Shown in pieces: positions 31,613 to 40,347 of a stretch of DNA of 64,000 bases. A program made the position numbers and the translations under genes. The notes under the pieces are model-generated. The model was not told the origin of the DNA. It worked only from the letters and a program-made list of their open reading frames with translations, and made no database searches. This DNA comes from Alistipes sp. (GTDB lineage Bacteria > Bacteroidota > Bacteroidia > Bacteroidales > Rikenellaceae), in assembly GCA_017555105.1 (NCBI GenBank), contig JAFZHB010000018.1, positions 62,001 to 126,000 of the forward strand, read 5' to 3'. Position 1 is the first letter of the stretch, and the number at the start of each line of letters is the position of its first letter.

Positions 31613-32500
31613 ATGAAACGCCTCGTATTGAGCCTTTTGGCGCTCATCGTCACGATCGGTGTTGCGGCGCAGGATATGAGCCGCGCAACGGTTATTCTGC
31701 CCGTGTGGGACAACCAATCGGCACCCCACTCGAACGGATTGGCCGAGGCGGGTGAGACCCGCAACGGCCGCCCGAGCTTGACGACCTACACCGAGCTCTA
31801 TGTCTATGCTCCCGACCGCGAGAAGGCCAACGGCCGCGGCGTGGTGATCTGTCCGGGTGGCGGCTACCGTCACCTCTCGATGGAGAACGAGGGTGCACAC
31901 ATGGCCGAGTGGTTCGCCGAGCAGGGTTATGTAGCCGCCGTGCTGCACTACCGCATGCCGAACGGACACCCCGAGGTGCCACTTGAAGATGCCGAGCGCG
32001 CCATTCGTATCCTGCGTGGCGAGGCCGAGGGGTTGCAGGGTCATCATCAGGTACCGACGGTGGGCATCATCGGCTCATCGGCCGGTGGCCACCTGGCAGC
32101 CATGACCTCGACCATGGGCGAGGAGCGCCCCGACTTTGCAGTGCTCTTCTATCCGGTCATCACGGCCGAGGAGGGCAAGGCGCATCGCGGCTCGTTTGTC
32201 CATCTCCTGGGCGAGAAGGCCTCGAAGAAGCAGCTAAACTACTACTCGCTGCAGAACCGCGTGACGGAACAGACTCCGCCCACCTTCCTGCTGCTGCCCG
32301 ATGACGACCGCACGGTTCCCTCGGTCAACAGCACGCTCTACTACAATGCGCTGAAGGAGCATGGCGTGAAGGCTTCGTTGCACATCTACCCCGTAGGTGG
32401 ACACGGATTCGGCATGAGAGAGAGCTTCCCCTACAAGGAGTCGTGGCAGAAGCTGCTCCTCGACTGGCTCGATCGCATTTTACAAGAAGAAGATAAGTAA
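31613..32500 (+). CDS. secreted alpha/beta hydrolase, acetyl-esterase type (paralogue 1)
   Basis: 295 residues with a signal peptide (about 1-19). The oxyanion segment is CPGGGY (80-85), the nucleophile elbow GSSAGG with Ser156, the acid in PDDDRTVP (about 231) and His264 in GGHGFG. The layout matches esterases and acetylxylan-esterase-like proteins of the BD-FAE/hormone-sensitive-lipase kind. It probably deacylates carbohydrate in the periplasm. Clearly related to the gene at 35454. It lies 15 bases after leuS and 12 before prfA. Confidence 0.87.
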   Translation: MKRLVLSLLALIVTIGVAAQDMSRATVILPVWDNQSAPHSNGLAEAGETRNGRPSLTTYTELYVYAPDREKANGRGVVICPGGGYRHLSMENEGAHMAEWFAEQGYVAAVLHYRMPNGHPEVPLEDAERAIRILRGEAEGLQGHHQVPTVGIIGSSAGGHLAAMTSTMGEERPDFAVLFYPVITAEEGKAHRGSFVHLLGEKASKKQLNYYSLQNRVTEQTPPTFLLLPDDDRTVPSVNSTLYYNALKEHGVKASLHIYPVGGHGFGMRESFPYKESWQKLLLDWLDRILQEEDK

Positions 32501-32512
32501 ACAACCGATAAT

Positions 32513-33598
32513 ATGGCAGACAACAGCATTTTGATTCGTCTGGACGGCCTGAAGCTCAAGTATGAGGAGACCGGCCAGAAACTGACCGACCCCGAGGTAA
32601 TTGCCGATGTGAAGCAGTTCATTCAGCTCACGAAGGAGTACAAGGAGTTGGAGCCCATCATCGAGGCCTCGGAGCACTACCGCACGGCCGTAGCAAACCT
32701 GGCCGAGGCGAAGGATACGCTCGCCAACGACAAGGATGAGGAGATGCGCGAGATGGCGCGCGAGATGATCACGGAGCTCGAGCCCGAGATCGTACGCCTC
32801 GAGGAGGAGATTAAGCTCCTGCTGATTCCGAAGGATCCGCAGGACTCGAAGAACGCAATTGTCGAGATCCGTGGTGGTACGGGTGGCGACGAGGCCGCCA
32901 TCTTTGCCGGCGACCTGCTGCGTATGTACACCAAATACATCGAGTCGAAGGGGTGGCGCTATGAGATCACCTCGTCGTCGGAGGGTGCCGTAGGCGGCTT
33001 CAAGGAGGTCGTGATGAAGGTTACGGGTGCCAATGTCTATGGTACGCTCAAGTATGAGTCGGGCGTGCACCGCGTGCAGCGTGTGCCGCAGACCGAGACC
33101 CAGGGCCGTGTACATACCTCGGCTGCTTCGGTAGCCGTGCTGCCCGAAGCCGAGGAGTTCGATGTAGAGATCTCGATGAACGACATCCGCAAGGATATCT
33201 TCTGCGCCTCGGGCCCGGGTGGTCAGTCGGTGAACACGACCTACTCGGCTATCCGTCTGACGCACATCCCGACGGGTATCGTCGTACAGTGCCAGGACCA
33301 GAAGTCGCAGCTCAAGAACTTCGACAAGGCCTTCGAGGAGTTGCGTACGCGTGTCTTCAACCTCGAGTACTCGAAGTACCTCGACGAGATCGCCTCGAAG
33401 CGCAAGACGATGGTTTCGACCGGTGACCGTTCGGCCAAGATCCGCACCTACAACTACCCGCAGGGACGCATCACCGACCACCGCATCAACTACACGATCT
33501 ATAACCTCTCGGCTTTCATGGATGGTGACATCCAGGACTGCATCGACCACCTGATTGTGGCCGAGAACGCCGAGCGTCTGAAGGAGAGCGAGTTGTAA
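32513..33598 (+). CDS. prfA: peptide chain release factor 1
   Basis: 361 residues. Recognises UAA and UAG and triggers peptide release. The catalytic GGQ is in ASGPGGQSVNTTYSA, and the RF-1-type segment RTYNYPQGRITDHRI is present, which separates it from RF-2. Confidence 0.98.
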   Translation: MADNSILIRLDGLKLKYEETGQKLTDPEVIADVKQFIQLTKEYKELEPIIEASEHYRTAVANLAEAKDTLANDKDEEMREMAREMITELEPEIVRLEEEIKLLLIPKDPQDSKNAIVEIRGGTGGDEAAIFAGDLLRMYTKYIESKGWRYEITSSSEGAVGGFKEVVMKVTGANVYGTLKYESGVHRVQRVPQTETQGRVHTSAASVAVLPEAEEFDVEISMNDIRKDIFCASGPGGQSVNTTYSAIRLTHIPTGIVVQCQDQKSQLKNFDKAFEELRTRVFNLEYSKYLDEIASKRKTMVSTGDRSAKIRTYNYPQGRITDHRINYTIYNLSAFMDGDIQDCIDHLIVAENAERLKESEL

Positions 33599-33602
33599 AT
33601 CT

Positions 33603-33635
33603 GAATTCAAAATTTAGAATTCAAAATTCAAAATT
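33603..33635. repeat. AT-rich dispersed repeat, copy B
   Basis: Same unit as copies A and C, with an additional half-unit. It begins 4 bases after the prfA stop and runs into the TTG start codon of the next gene. Confidence 0.7.
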
Positions 33636-34182
33636 GAAGTTCATAAAAGTTTTAGGAGTTTGGTTGGGGCTGCTTTTCGGAGTAGCCTCTTCCGTAGCTC
33701 AACAACCGCTCTATATTGTGAATGGCGTCGAGCGCTCGTCGGTCGAGGGGATCGACCCCGAGGTGATCGAGCGGATCGAGGAGCTGCCGGCCGATGAGTT
33801 CACCATTGCCCGCTACGGCGAGCGCGCCTCGAATGGCGTAGTGCTCCTCACGCTGAAGTACGACGAGGAGGCACGCTTTCTGCACGAGAGCGGATCGCTG
33901 GCCGACTACCTCACCTCGACCGTCGTCTGGCAGGAGAACGACCCCACGGCGCGCGTCGTGTTGCGCTACCGCATCGCTACGGACGGCACGCTGAGCGTTG
34001 TGCAGGAGCTCGAGGTGAGCGACCGCCGCTTCCTGCGCCGTGTGATGAAGGCGCTCGAGGAGGCACCTCGCTGGGAGCCCGCCCGTAAGCTGGGCGAGGC
34101 GGTCGAGAGCGAGGGGATTCTGCGTCTGCAACTCCCCGTCGGTCGCCCCATGCCCCGCAAGATAGAGCTGGTAATTCGCTGA
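33634..34182 (+). CDS. exported TonB-like protein with an N-terminal plug-like segment
   Basis: 182 residues if started at TTG 33634. A signal peptide (about 1-22) is followed by YIVNGVERSSVEGIDPEVIERIEEL (about 26-50), which resembles the plug segment of TonB-dependent receptors. A C-terminal part (about 98-182) resembles the TonB C-terminal domain (VVLRYRIATDGTLSVVQEL, EAPRWEPARKLGEAV). No proline-rich linker or membrane anchor is visible, so it is unlikely to be a working energy transducer. The start is uncertain because the AT repeat occupies the initiation region. Confidence 0.65.
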   Translation: MKFIKVLGVWLGLLFGVASSVAQQPLYIVNGVERSSVEGIDPEVIERIEELPADEFTIARYGERASNGVVLLTLKYDEEARFLHESGSLADYLTSTVVWQENDPTARVVLRYRIATDGTLSVVQELEVSDRRFLRRVMKALEEAPRWEPARKLGEAVESEGILRLQLPVGRPMPRKIELVIR

Positions 34183-34189
34183 TAGAAAC

Positions 34190-35440
34190 ATGGTTGCCGC
34201 AAACCATATCGCGCTGAGTGCCCTGCTCCGCGAGGTGAAGCAGACCCTCGTCGATCGCTTTCTGTCGCCCGTCTGGGTGACGGCCGAGATTGCCGAGATG
34301 AAGGTCCACGCCTCGGGGCACTGCTACCTCGATCTGGTCGAGAAGGGCTCGCGCGAGGGTGTTCCAAAGGCGCAGGCGCGGGCCGTCATCTGGCGCAACC
34401 ACTACAGCCAAATCGCCGCTCGCTTTGCCACCGAGACGGGGCGTCCGCTCGCGGTCGGCATGCAGGTCTTGGCCTCGGTGTTGGTCACCTACCACGAGCT
34501 CTACGGTTTCTCGTTGCAGATCATCAACATCGACCCCACCTTCACGCTGGGCGAGATGGAACGCCAACGCCACGAGACGATTGCCCGCCTGCAGGAGGAG
34601 GGGTTGTGGGAGCTCAATGCCAAGCGCGAGCTACCGCTCGTCGTGCAGCGCATCGCGCTGATTTCGAGCGCACAAGCAGCTGGCTACCGCGACTTCTGCA
34701 AGGAGCTTGAGCGCGCCCCCTACGCATTCCGCCTGACGCTCTTCGAAGCGGCGATGCAGGGCATGCAGGCCGAGGAGTCGCTCACGGCAGCCCTCGCCTC
34801 GGTGGCCGCTCGGAGCACGGAGTTTGACGCCGTGGTCATCGTGCGCGGTGGCGGCTCGACCAGCGATCTGAACTGCTTCAACACCTATGGGCTCTGTGCC
34901 GCCCTTGCCCGTATGCCCCTCCCCGTCATCACGGGTATCGGGCACGACAAGGATCAATCGGTGGCCGACCTGGTAGCCCACACCGCCCTAAAAACCCCCA
35001 CAGCAGTGGCCGGATGGCTCATCGAGCGCCTATCGGCCATTGATGCCTATCTGCAGGGGGCTGCCCTACAACTCCACGATGCCGTGCTGCGCACCGAGCG
35101 CAATGCCGCCCTGCAACTCGAGCGAATGCAGAACCTCTTACAACAATACGCGCGCGAGGCACTCCTGCGCCGCAGCCTCCAGCTCGAGCTGCATGCCACG
35201 CAGCTACCCCAGCTGGTGCGCACGGCTCTTGCGCAGGAGAAGGTGCGCCTGGAGCGCGCCGAGGAGGGGATTGAGAGTCGCTCGCCGCAGGCCGTGCTGC
35301 GCATGGGCTTTGCCATTGTGCGTGGCGGCGATCGTGCACTGCGCTCTGTCGAGGAGCTGAAGCTCCACCCGACGCTGTCGATCGAGTTGGCCGACGGGAA
35401 CACCGAAATTCAAAATTTAGAATTCAAAATTAACCATTAA
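34190..35440 (+). CDS. xseA: exodeoxyribonuclease VII large subunit
   Basis: 416 residues. With XseB it degrades single-stranded DNA. An N-terminal OB-fold (VWVTAEIAEMKVHASGHCYLDLVEK) is followed by the catalytic domain with VVIVRGGGSTSDLNCFN and ITGIGHDKDQSVADLVAHTALKTPTA, then a helical region. The final 11 residues (EIQNLEFKINH) are encoded by AT-rich repeat copy C, so the natural C-terminus has probably been replaced. The partner gene xseB is separated from it by one gene. Confidence 0.95.
   Translation: MVAANHIALSALLREVKQTLVDRFLSPVWVTAEIAEMKVHASGHCYLDLVEKGSREGVPKAQARAVIWRNHYSQIAARFATETGRPLAVGMQVLASVLVTYHELYGFSLQIINIDPTFTLGEMERQRHETIARLQEEGLWELNAKRELPLVVQRIALISSAQAAGYRDFCKELERAPYAFRLTLFEAAMQGMQAEESLTAALASVAARSTEFDAVVIVRGGGSTSDLNCFNTYGLCAALARMPLPVITGIGHDKDQSVADLVAHTALKTPTAVAGWLIERLSAIDAYLQGAALQLHDAVLRTERNAALQLERMQNLLQQYAREALLRRSLQLELHATQLPQLVRTALAQEKVRLERAEEGIESRSPQAVLRMGFAIVRGGDRALRSVEELKLHPTLSIELADGNTEIQNLEFKINH
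35405..35433. repeat. AT-rich dispersed repeat, copy C, inside the xseA 3' end
   Basis: Core identical to copies A and B. Here it lies in the coding frame and supplies the last codons of xseA. Confidence 0.75.
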
Positions 35441-35453
35441 TAACTGCCATATT

Positions 35454-36362
35454 ATGAGGAGGTTGATAGCTCTTTTTGCGGCCATCGTATGTGGTCTAAC
35501 AAGCTTAATGGCGCAGGAGCGCATCGAACTTTGGGAGGGGGTTGAGATGCCGAACTCGAAGGGTATCTTTGTCGCCGACAGCATCGCCAATCAACGCGTC
35601 TATAAGGTCGGACGACCGGCCATCTACCGCGTAAGCCCCTCACCCGAGAACAACCGCGGCATCGCCGTGGTGATCTGCCCCGGCGGAGGGTATCAGCGCT
35701 ACGCCTGGGAGGTTGCCGGATGGGATATCGCCCGCTGGTTGGCCGACAAGGGGATCACGGGATTCATTCTCACGGCTCGTCTGCCAAACTCCCCCGATGT
35801 GATCGATCCGGCAACGGTGGGTGTGCAGGATCTGCAGCGCGCCCTGCAGGTAATTCGTGCACGCAGCGCCGAGTGGGGCATCGCCAAAGAGAAGATCGGT
35901 GTCGAGGGCTCTTCGGCCGGTGGGCACCTGGCAGCCTCGGCCGGCGTAGAGCGGATGTTGCTCTATGCAGGAGAGGATGCCATCTCGCGCGAGCGCCACA
36001 CGCCCGACTTTATGGTCTTGGTCTCGCCCGTCATCACCCTCCGCGAGGGGCTGACCCATCGTGGCAGTCGCGAGATGCTCTGCGGGAAAAATCCCACCGA
36101 GGCACAGATCCAACGCTATTCAGTCGACGAGCAAGTCACCGAAAAGGCTCCGCCGACACTCCTTTTCCATGCCCACAACGACCGCGCCGTACCGTGTGAG
36201 AATTCGATCCGCATGTACGAGGCGTTGCGCAAAAAGGGGGTAATGGCCTCGCTGCACATCTTCCCCGAGGGCGGTCACTCGATCTCGCTCGAGGAGCAGC
36301 CTGCAGGCACCGAGCTCTGGAAGGAACTCACCGAGCGATGGATCGATCTCCTGTTCCAATAA
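35454..36362 (+). CDS. secreted alpha/beta hydrolase, acetyl-esterase type (paralogue 2)
   Basis: 302 residues, signal peptide about 1-20. The same scheme as the gene at 31613: CPGGGY at 75-80, GSSAGG with Ser154, an acid in HNDRAVP and His in EGGHSISL. It probably arose by duplication around the prfA-xseA segment. Substrate unknown; a carbohydrate esterase is the likeliest role. Starts 13 bases after xseA. Confidence 0.87.
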   Translation: MRRLIALFAAIVCGLTSLMAQERIELWEGVEMPNSKGIFVADSIANQRVYKVGRPAIYRVSPSPENNRGIAVVICPGGGYQRYAWEVAGWDIARWLADKGITGFILTARLPNSPDVIDPATVGVQDLQRALQVIRARSAEWGIAKEKIGVEGSSAGGHLAASAGVERMLLYAGEDAISRERHTPDFMVLVSPVITLREGLTHRGSREMLCGKNPTEAQIQRYSVDEQVTEKAPPTLLFHAHNDRAVPCENSIRMYEALRKKGVMASLHIFPEGGHSISLEEQPAGTELWKELTERWIDLLFQ

Positions 36363-36403
36363 ACCTCTCAAAAAAAGAACCTTCACTCAAATCGTTAGAA
36401 CCG

Positions 36404-36595
36404 ATGGCAAAAAATAGTTTCAACTACAGCGAAGCGATCGCCGAAGTAGAGCGCATCCTCGAAAAGTTCCGCACCGAGCAACTCGATGTGGATCAACTCA
36501 CTACCGATGTCAAGCGTGCCACGACGCTCATTGCAGCCTGCCGCGAACGACTCACAAAGGTCGAGGAGGAGGTCACGAAGATTCTGGAGGCATAG
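36404..36595 (+). CDS. xseB: exodeoxyribonuclease VII small subunit
   Basis: 63 residues from ATG 36404 (MAKNSFNYSEAIAEVERILE). A helical hairpin that binds XseA in several copies. The frame is open from 36338, but the earlier part overlaps the esterase gene and is not family-like. Confidence 0.93.
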   Translation: MAKNSFNYSEAIAEVERILEKFRTEQLDVDQLTTDVKRATTLIAACRERLTKVEEEVTKILEA

Positions 36596-36599
36596 CGCA

Positions 36600-37370
36600 A
36601 TGAGTCGGTTGATTAAATGGGTGTTGAATCACCTGCCGCGCACCTTGCTGCAACGCATCGCCGGATGGCTCTTGCCGCTCGTCGGGCTCTTCTATCGAGG
36701 GAAGCGCTACACCTGCCCGATCTGTGGCCGATCGTTCCGTCGGATGCTCCCCTACGGCTATGTCTCTGCGCGCGCCAATGCACTCTGTCCGCACTGCCTC
36801 TCACTCGAGCGCCATCGCCTGCTGTGGCTCTGGATCACGCGCGAAACGACGCTCTTCGAGCAACTTCCCGAGGTGTTACACATCGCACCCGAGGTCTGTC
36901 TGATGCGCCATCTGAAACCCCACTTCAAGGCCGCTTCTGAACGCTATCGCACCGCCGACCTGGAGAGCCCACTTGCAGATCTTCACTTTGATATTCAGCA
37001 GATTCCGCTCGCCGACGAGTGTGTTGATGTAGTGATCTGCAACCACCTTTTGGAGCATGTGGCCGATGATCGTCGTGCCCTTGCCGAGCTTCATCGCATC
37101 CTGCGCAAGGGGGGCTGGGGCGTGTTGCTCTCACCCGTAGAGTTGGATCGCGCCACGACCTACGAGGATGACTCCATCACCGACCCCGAGGAGCGCACCC
37201 GCATCTTCGGGCAGTATGACCATCGCCGCATCTACGGCAACGACTTCGTAGAGCGACTGCGTGAGGCAGGATTCACAGCCGACGATCTCGACTATGCCGC
37301 CACACTGACTGCCGAAGAGCGCATCCTTTTTGCGCTCCCGAACGACCATATTTATGTAATACATAAATAA
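36600..37370 (+). CDS. class I SAM-dependent methyltransferase with N-terminal zinc ribbon
   Basis: 256 residues from ATG 36600, 4 bases after xseB. CPIC (about 40-43) and CPHC (about 65-68) make a probable four-Cys zinc ribbon. A Methyltransf_11-like domain follows: VLHIAPEVCLMRHL stands for motif I, DLHFDIQQIPLADECVDVVICNHLLEHV for motifs II-III. The glycine-rich motif I is weak. Similar proteins occur in surface-glycan clusters, but the substrate is unknown. Confidence 0.82.
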   Translation: MSRLIKWVLNHLPRTLLQRIAGWLLPLVGLFYRGKRYTCPICGRSFRRMLPYGYVSARANALCPHCLSLERHRLLWLWITRETTLFEQLPEVLHIAPEVCLMRHLKPHFKAASERYRTADLESPLADLHFDIQQIPLADECVDVVICNHLLEHVADDRRALAELHRILRKGGWGVLLSPVELDRATTYEDDSITDPEERTRIFGQYDHRRIYGNDFVERLREAGFTADDLDYAATLTAEERILFALPNDHIYVIHK

Positions 37371-37416
37371 ATCGCAGATTTCGCCTTTAAACAGGACAAA
37401 ATCCATTCAGAATCGC

Positions 37417-37424
37417 TATCTTTG
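37417..37424 (+). promoter_or_regulatory. putative -7 element for the relA-arg region
   Basis: TATCTTTG, 28 bases before the ATG at 37453. No clear TTG at the expected distance. Confidence 0.5.
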
Positions 37425-37452
37425 CGTTTTAAACCCTCTTTTTCGAGCAAAG

Positions 37453-39666
37453 ATGGCATTAGCACGATATAACAAATTACGCGAAAGCGTCAGCAAGAGT
37501 TTCTCGACCCACAGTGCAACCCTCGTCGATGAGGCGTTGTGTTATGCGGCCGAGTCGCTTGCGTCGGAGCTCCGCTACGACGGCCGTCCCATGCTCGACC
37601 ACGGCGCAGCGCTGGCGCGCATTGTGCTCACAGAGATCGGTCTGGGACGCAACTCGGTCATTGCATCGATCCTGCACGATGTGGTGCGCCTGAAGCATAA
37701 GGCACTCTCAAGCGAGGAGTTTTTACTCTTCACGCGCGAGCTGCAAACGCGCTTTGGCGACGAGGTGGTCGGCATCACCGTCGGCTTGGCCAACATCTCC
37801 GACCTCAAACTCAAAGACTCGAAGGAGCAGGTCGAGAACTTCCGCGACCTGATTGTCAGCTACTCGGAGGATCCGCGTGTGATCCTGATCAAATTGGCCG
37901 ATCGCCTGGAGGTGATGCGATCGCTCGATATCTTCCCACCCGAGAAGCGTCGCAAGAAGAGCTGGGAGGCGATGAACCTCTATGCTCAGATCGCCCACAA
38001 GCTGGGTCTCTACGGACTGAAGAGCGAGCTGGAGGATCTGGCGCTGAAACACCTCGAGCCGAAGGATTACGAGCACATCACGCTCAAACTCGAGGAGAGC
38101 GCCGAGGAGCGTCAGGCCTTCATTGCACAGTTCCTCATCCCGATCGAGATGAAGCTGCGCAACCTCGGCATTAACTACCACATCAAGAGCCGCACGAAGT
38201 CGGTCTACTCGATCTGGAACAAGATGCGCAAGCAGCGTGTTCCATTCGAGGGTGTATACGACATCTTCGCCCTGCGCATCATCATCGACTGTCCGCCCGA
38301 GCAGGAGAAGCCGCTCTGCTGGACGGTCTACTCGGTCGTAACTGACTTCTACACCCCCAACCCGACGCGCATGCGCGACTGGATCTCGATCCCGAAATCA
38401 AACGGTTACGAGTCGTTGCACACCACCGTCTCGGCCGAGGGTCGTTGGGTCGAGGTGCAGATTCGCACCGAGCGCATGGACGAGGTTGCCGAGCGCGGTA
38501 TTGCCGCCCACTGGCGCTACAAGGGGGTACAGCAGGGTGCCCAAACCTCCGAACAGTGGCTCGGTCGCCTGCGTGCCGCTATGGAGGAGACCACCCACTC
38601 GTTGGCGCAGCGTTTCGACGCCAAGCCCGCCACCGGCGAGGTATTCGTCTTCACCCCCAATGGCGACCTGCGCAAGCTCCCCGAGGGGGCCTGTGTCCTG
38701 GACTTCGCCTTCGACATCCACTCGAACCTCGGTTCGATCTGCGTAGGCGCCAAGGTCAACAACCGCTCGGTGCCGATCCGTGAGGTGCTCAAGAATGGCG
38801 ACATCGTTGAGATCATCACGCAGAAAAACCAGACCCCGAAGGCCGACTGGCTCTCGTTTGTCGTCACCTCGAAGGCCAAGGCCAAGATCAAGGCCTTCAT
38901 CCGTGAGGAGGCGGCCAAACACGCCCGCATGGGTCGCGAGGAGCTGGAGCGTAAGCTGAAGAATTGGAAACTCCCGCTCTCGGTCGATGAGGCAGTGAAC
39001 TACCTCTCGAAGCAGTACAAGCTGCGCCTCGGCACAGAGGTCTATGCCATGATCGCCACCAACAAGCTCGATTTCCAAACCATCAAGGAGATCCTGCTGC
39101 GCCACCTCTCGGGTGAAGCCGAAGAGGAGCGTCGTGCAGCCGCTGCCGAGATCGAGCGCCAGAAGATGGCCGCAGCAGCCGATCGCGAGGCCGAGAAACG
39201 CGAGCGACCCTCGTCCGACGCCCTGGTGATCGACGACGACATCTCGAAGATCCAGTACAAGCTGGCCAAGTGCTGCAACCCGATCAAGGGCGATGAGGTC
39301 TTCGGCTTCATCACCATCAGCTCGGGCATCACGATCCACCGCGTCGACTGCCCCAACGCGAAGCGCATGCACGAGAACTACCCCTACCGCATCATCGAGG
39401 CGCGCTGGCGCAAGAACAGCGAGGGAGCCTTCCGTGTAACGATCCGCATCGTCGCAGCCGACACGACCGGCATGGCAAACCACATCACCGAGGTGATTAG
39501 CCGCGAGCTGAAGCTCAACATCCGCTCGATGAACTTCGACCTGGGCAAGGGCGGCGTGGTATCGGGCACGATCTCCGTGGAGGTACCTTCGGCATCGGTG
39601 GCCGATGTGCTAGTTCACAACATACTAAAAATCAAAGGCGTACAACGCGCCTATCGCATAAATTAA
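37453..39666 (+). CDS. relA: RelA/SpoT-family (p)ppGpp synthetase with degenerate hydrolase domain
   Basis: 737 residues: HD-type hydrolase domain (about 20-190), synthetase domain (about 225-350), TGS (about 390-450), helical, zinc-finger-like (KCCNPIKGD) and ACT domains. The synthetase motifs RTKSVYSIWNKM, YDIFALRIII, PKSNGYESLHTTV and EVQIRTERMDEVAERG are intact. In the hydrolase part His50, His75-Asp76 and Asp150 remain. However, the HDxxED motif reads HDVVRL (Arg79 and Leu80 replace Glu and Asp), and LADRLHNMR reads LADRLEVMR (Val154 replaces Asn). It is therefore probably synthetase-only, with a separate SpoT elsewhere. Confidence 0.93.
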   Translation: MALARYNKLRESVSKSFSTHSATLVDEALCYAAESLASELRYDGRPMLDHGAALARIVLTEIGLGRNSVIASILHDVVRLKHKALSSEEFLLFTRELQTRFGDEVVGITVGLANISDLKLKDSKEQVENFRDLIVSYSEDPRVILIKLADRLEVMRSLDIFPPEKRRKKSWEAMNLYAQIAHKLGLYGLKSELEDLALKHLEPKDYEHITLKLEESAEERQAFIAQFLIPIEMKLRNLGINYHIKSRTKSVYSIWNKMRKQRVPFEGVYDIFALRIIIDCPPEQEKPLCWTVYSVVTDFYTPNPTRMRDWISIPKSNGYESLHTTVSAEGRWVEVQIRTERMDEVAERGIAAHWRYKGVQQGAQTSEQWLGRLRAAMEETTHSLAQRFDAKPATGEVFVFTPNGDLRKLPEGACVLDFAFDIHSNLGSICVGAKVNNRSVPIREVLKNGDIVEIITQKNQTPKADWLSFVVTSKAKAKIKAFIREEAAKHARMGREELERKLKNWKLPLSVDEAVNYLSKQYKLRLGTEVYAMIATNKLDFQTIKEILLRHLSGEAEEERRAAAAEIERQKMAAAADREAEKRERPSSDALVIDDDISKIQYKLAKCCNPIKGDEVFGFITISSGITIHRVDCPNAKRMHENYPYRIIEARWRKNSEGAFRVTIRIVAADTTGMANHITEVISRELKLNIRSMNFDLGKGGVVSGTISVEVPSASVADVLVHNILKIKGVQRAYRIN

Positions 39667-39709
39667 CAACAGAACAAGAGGTTTAATCAAGAAACCATAT
39701 TTACAGAAG

Positions 39710-40327
39710 ATGAGCAACAAGGCTATCAGCGTCATTTTTGCCGAAGAGGAGCATGCTATCTACGCAGAGCGCATCTGCCAACTGATCTACGAGTCGGCAT
39801 TGCAACGAGGTACGGGTATCGCCAAGCGATCGCCCGACTACATCGCTGCGAAGATTAAAGGCGGCAAGGCCGTCGTGGCGTTGGAGGGAGAGAAGCTGAT
39901 CGGATTCAGCTACATCGAGTGTTGGGAGCATGGCGATTTCGTCGCCACCTCCGGTTTGATCGTGGATCCCGAGTACCGACACATGGGTCTCGCAGAGCGG
40001 ATCAAGCGACGAACATTTGAGTTGGCACGACGACGATTCCCGTATGCAAAGCTGTTCAGTATTACGACCTCACTTCCGGTCATGAAGCTCAACTCGCGCA
40101 TGGGATATGTCCCCGTGACCTTCTCCGAGCTCACCGAAGACGATGAGTTCTGGAAGGGCTGCGAGGGGTGTCGCAACTACGACATCCTGCAGCGCAACGA
40201 GCGCCGCATGTGCCTCTGCACGGGTATGCTCTACGATCCGGCGAAGGAGAAACCTCGCCACTGGTGGATCAAGCCCTACACGATGTACATGATGAACGGC
40301 GTGAAAAAGATTTTCCATTTGAAGTAA
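39710..40327 (+). CDS. GNAT N-acyltransferase, candidate N-acylglutamate synthase
   Basis: 205 residues. Residues 1-150 form a GNAT domain; the acyl-CoA binding region is VDPEYRHMGLAERIKRRTFELA (about 88-109). The C-terminal part carries several Cys (EGCRNYDILQRNERRMCLC). It lies 20 bases before argG and heads an operon with every later arginine step, but no other argA or argJ is visible. Bacteroidetes make arginine through succinylated intermediates, so this may be the N-succinylglutamate synthase. That role rests on context and is not proved by the sequence. Confidence 0.75.
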   Translation: MSNKAISVIFAEEEHAIYAERICQLIYESALQRGTGIAKRSPDYIAAKIKGGKAVVALEGEKLIGFSYIECWEHGDFVATSGLIVDPEYRHMGLAERIKRRTFELARRRFPYAKLFSITTSLPVMKLNSRMGYVPVTFSELTEDDEFWKGCEGCRNYDILQRNERRMCLCTGMLYDPAKEKPRHWWIKPYTMYMMNGVKKIFHLK

Positions 40328-40347
40328 AATTAAAAAAACGAAATAGA

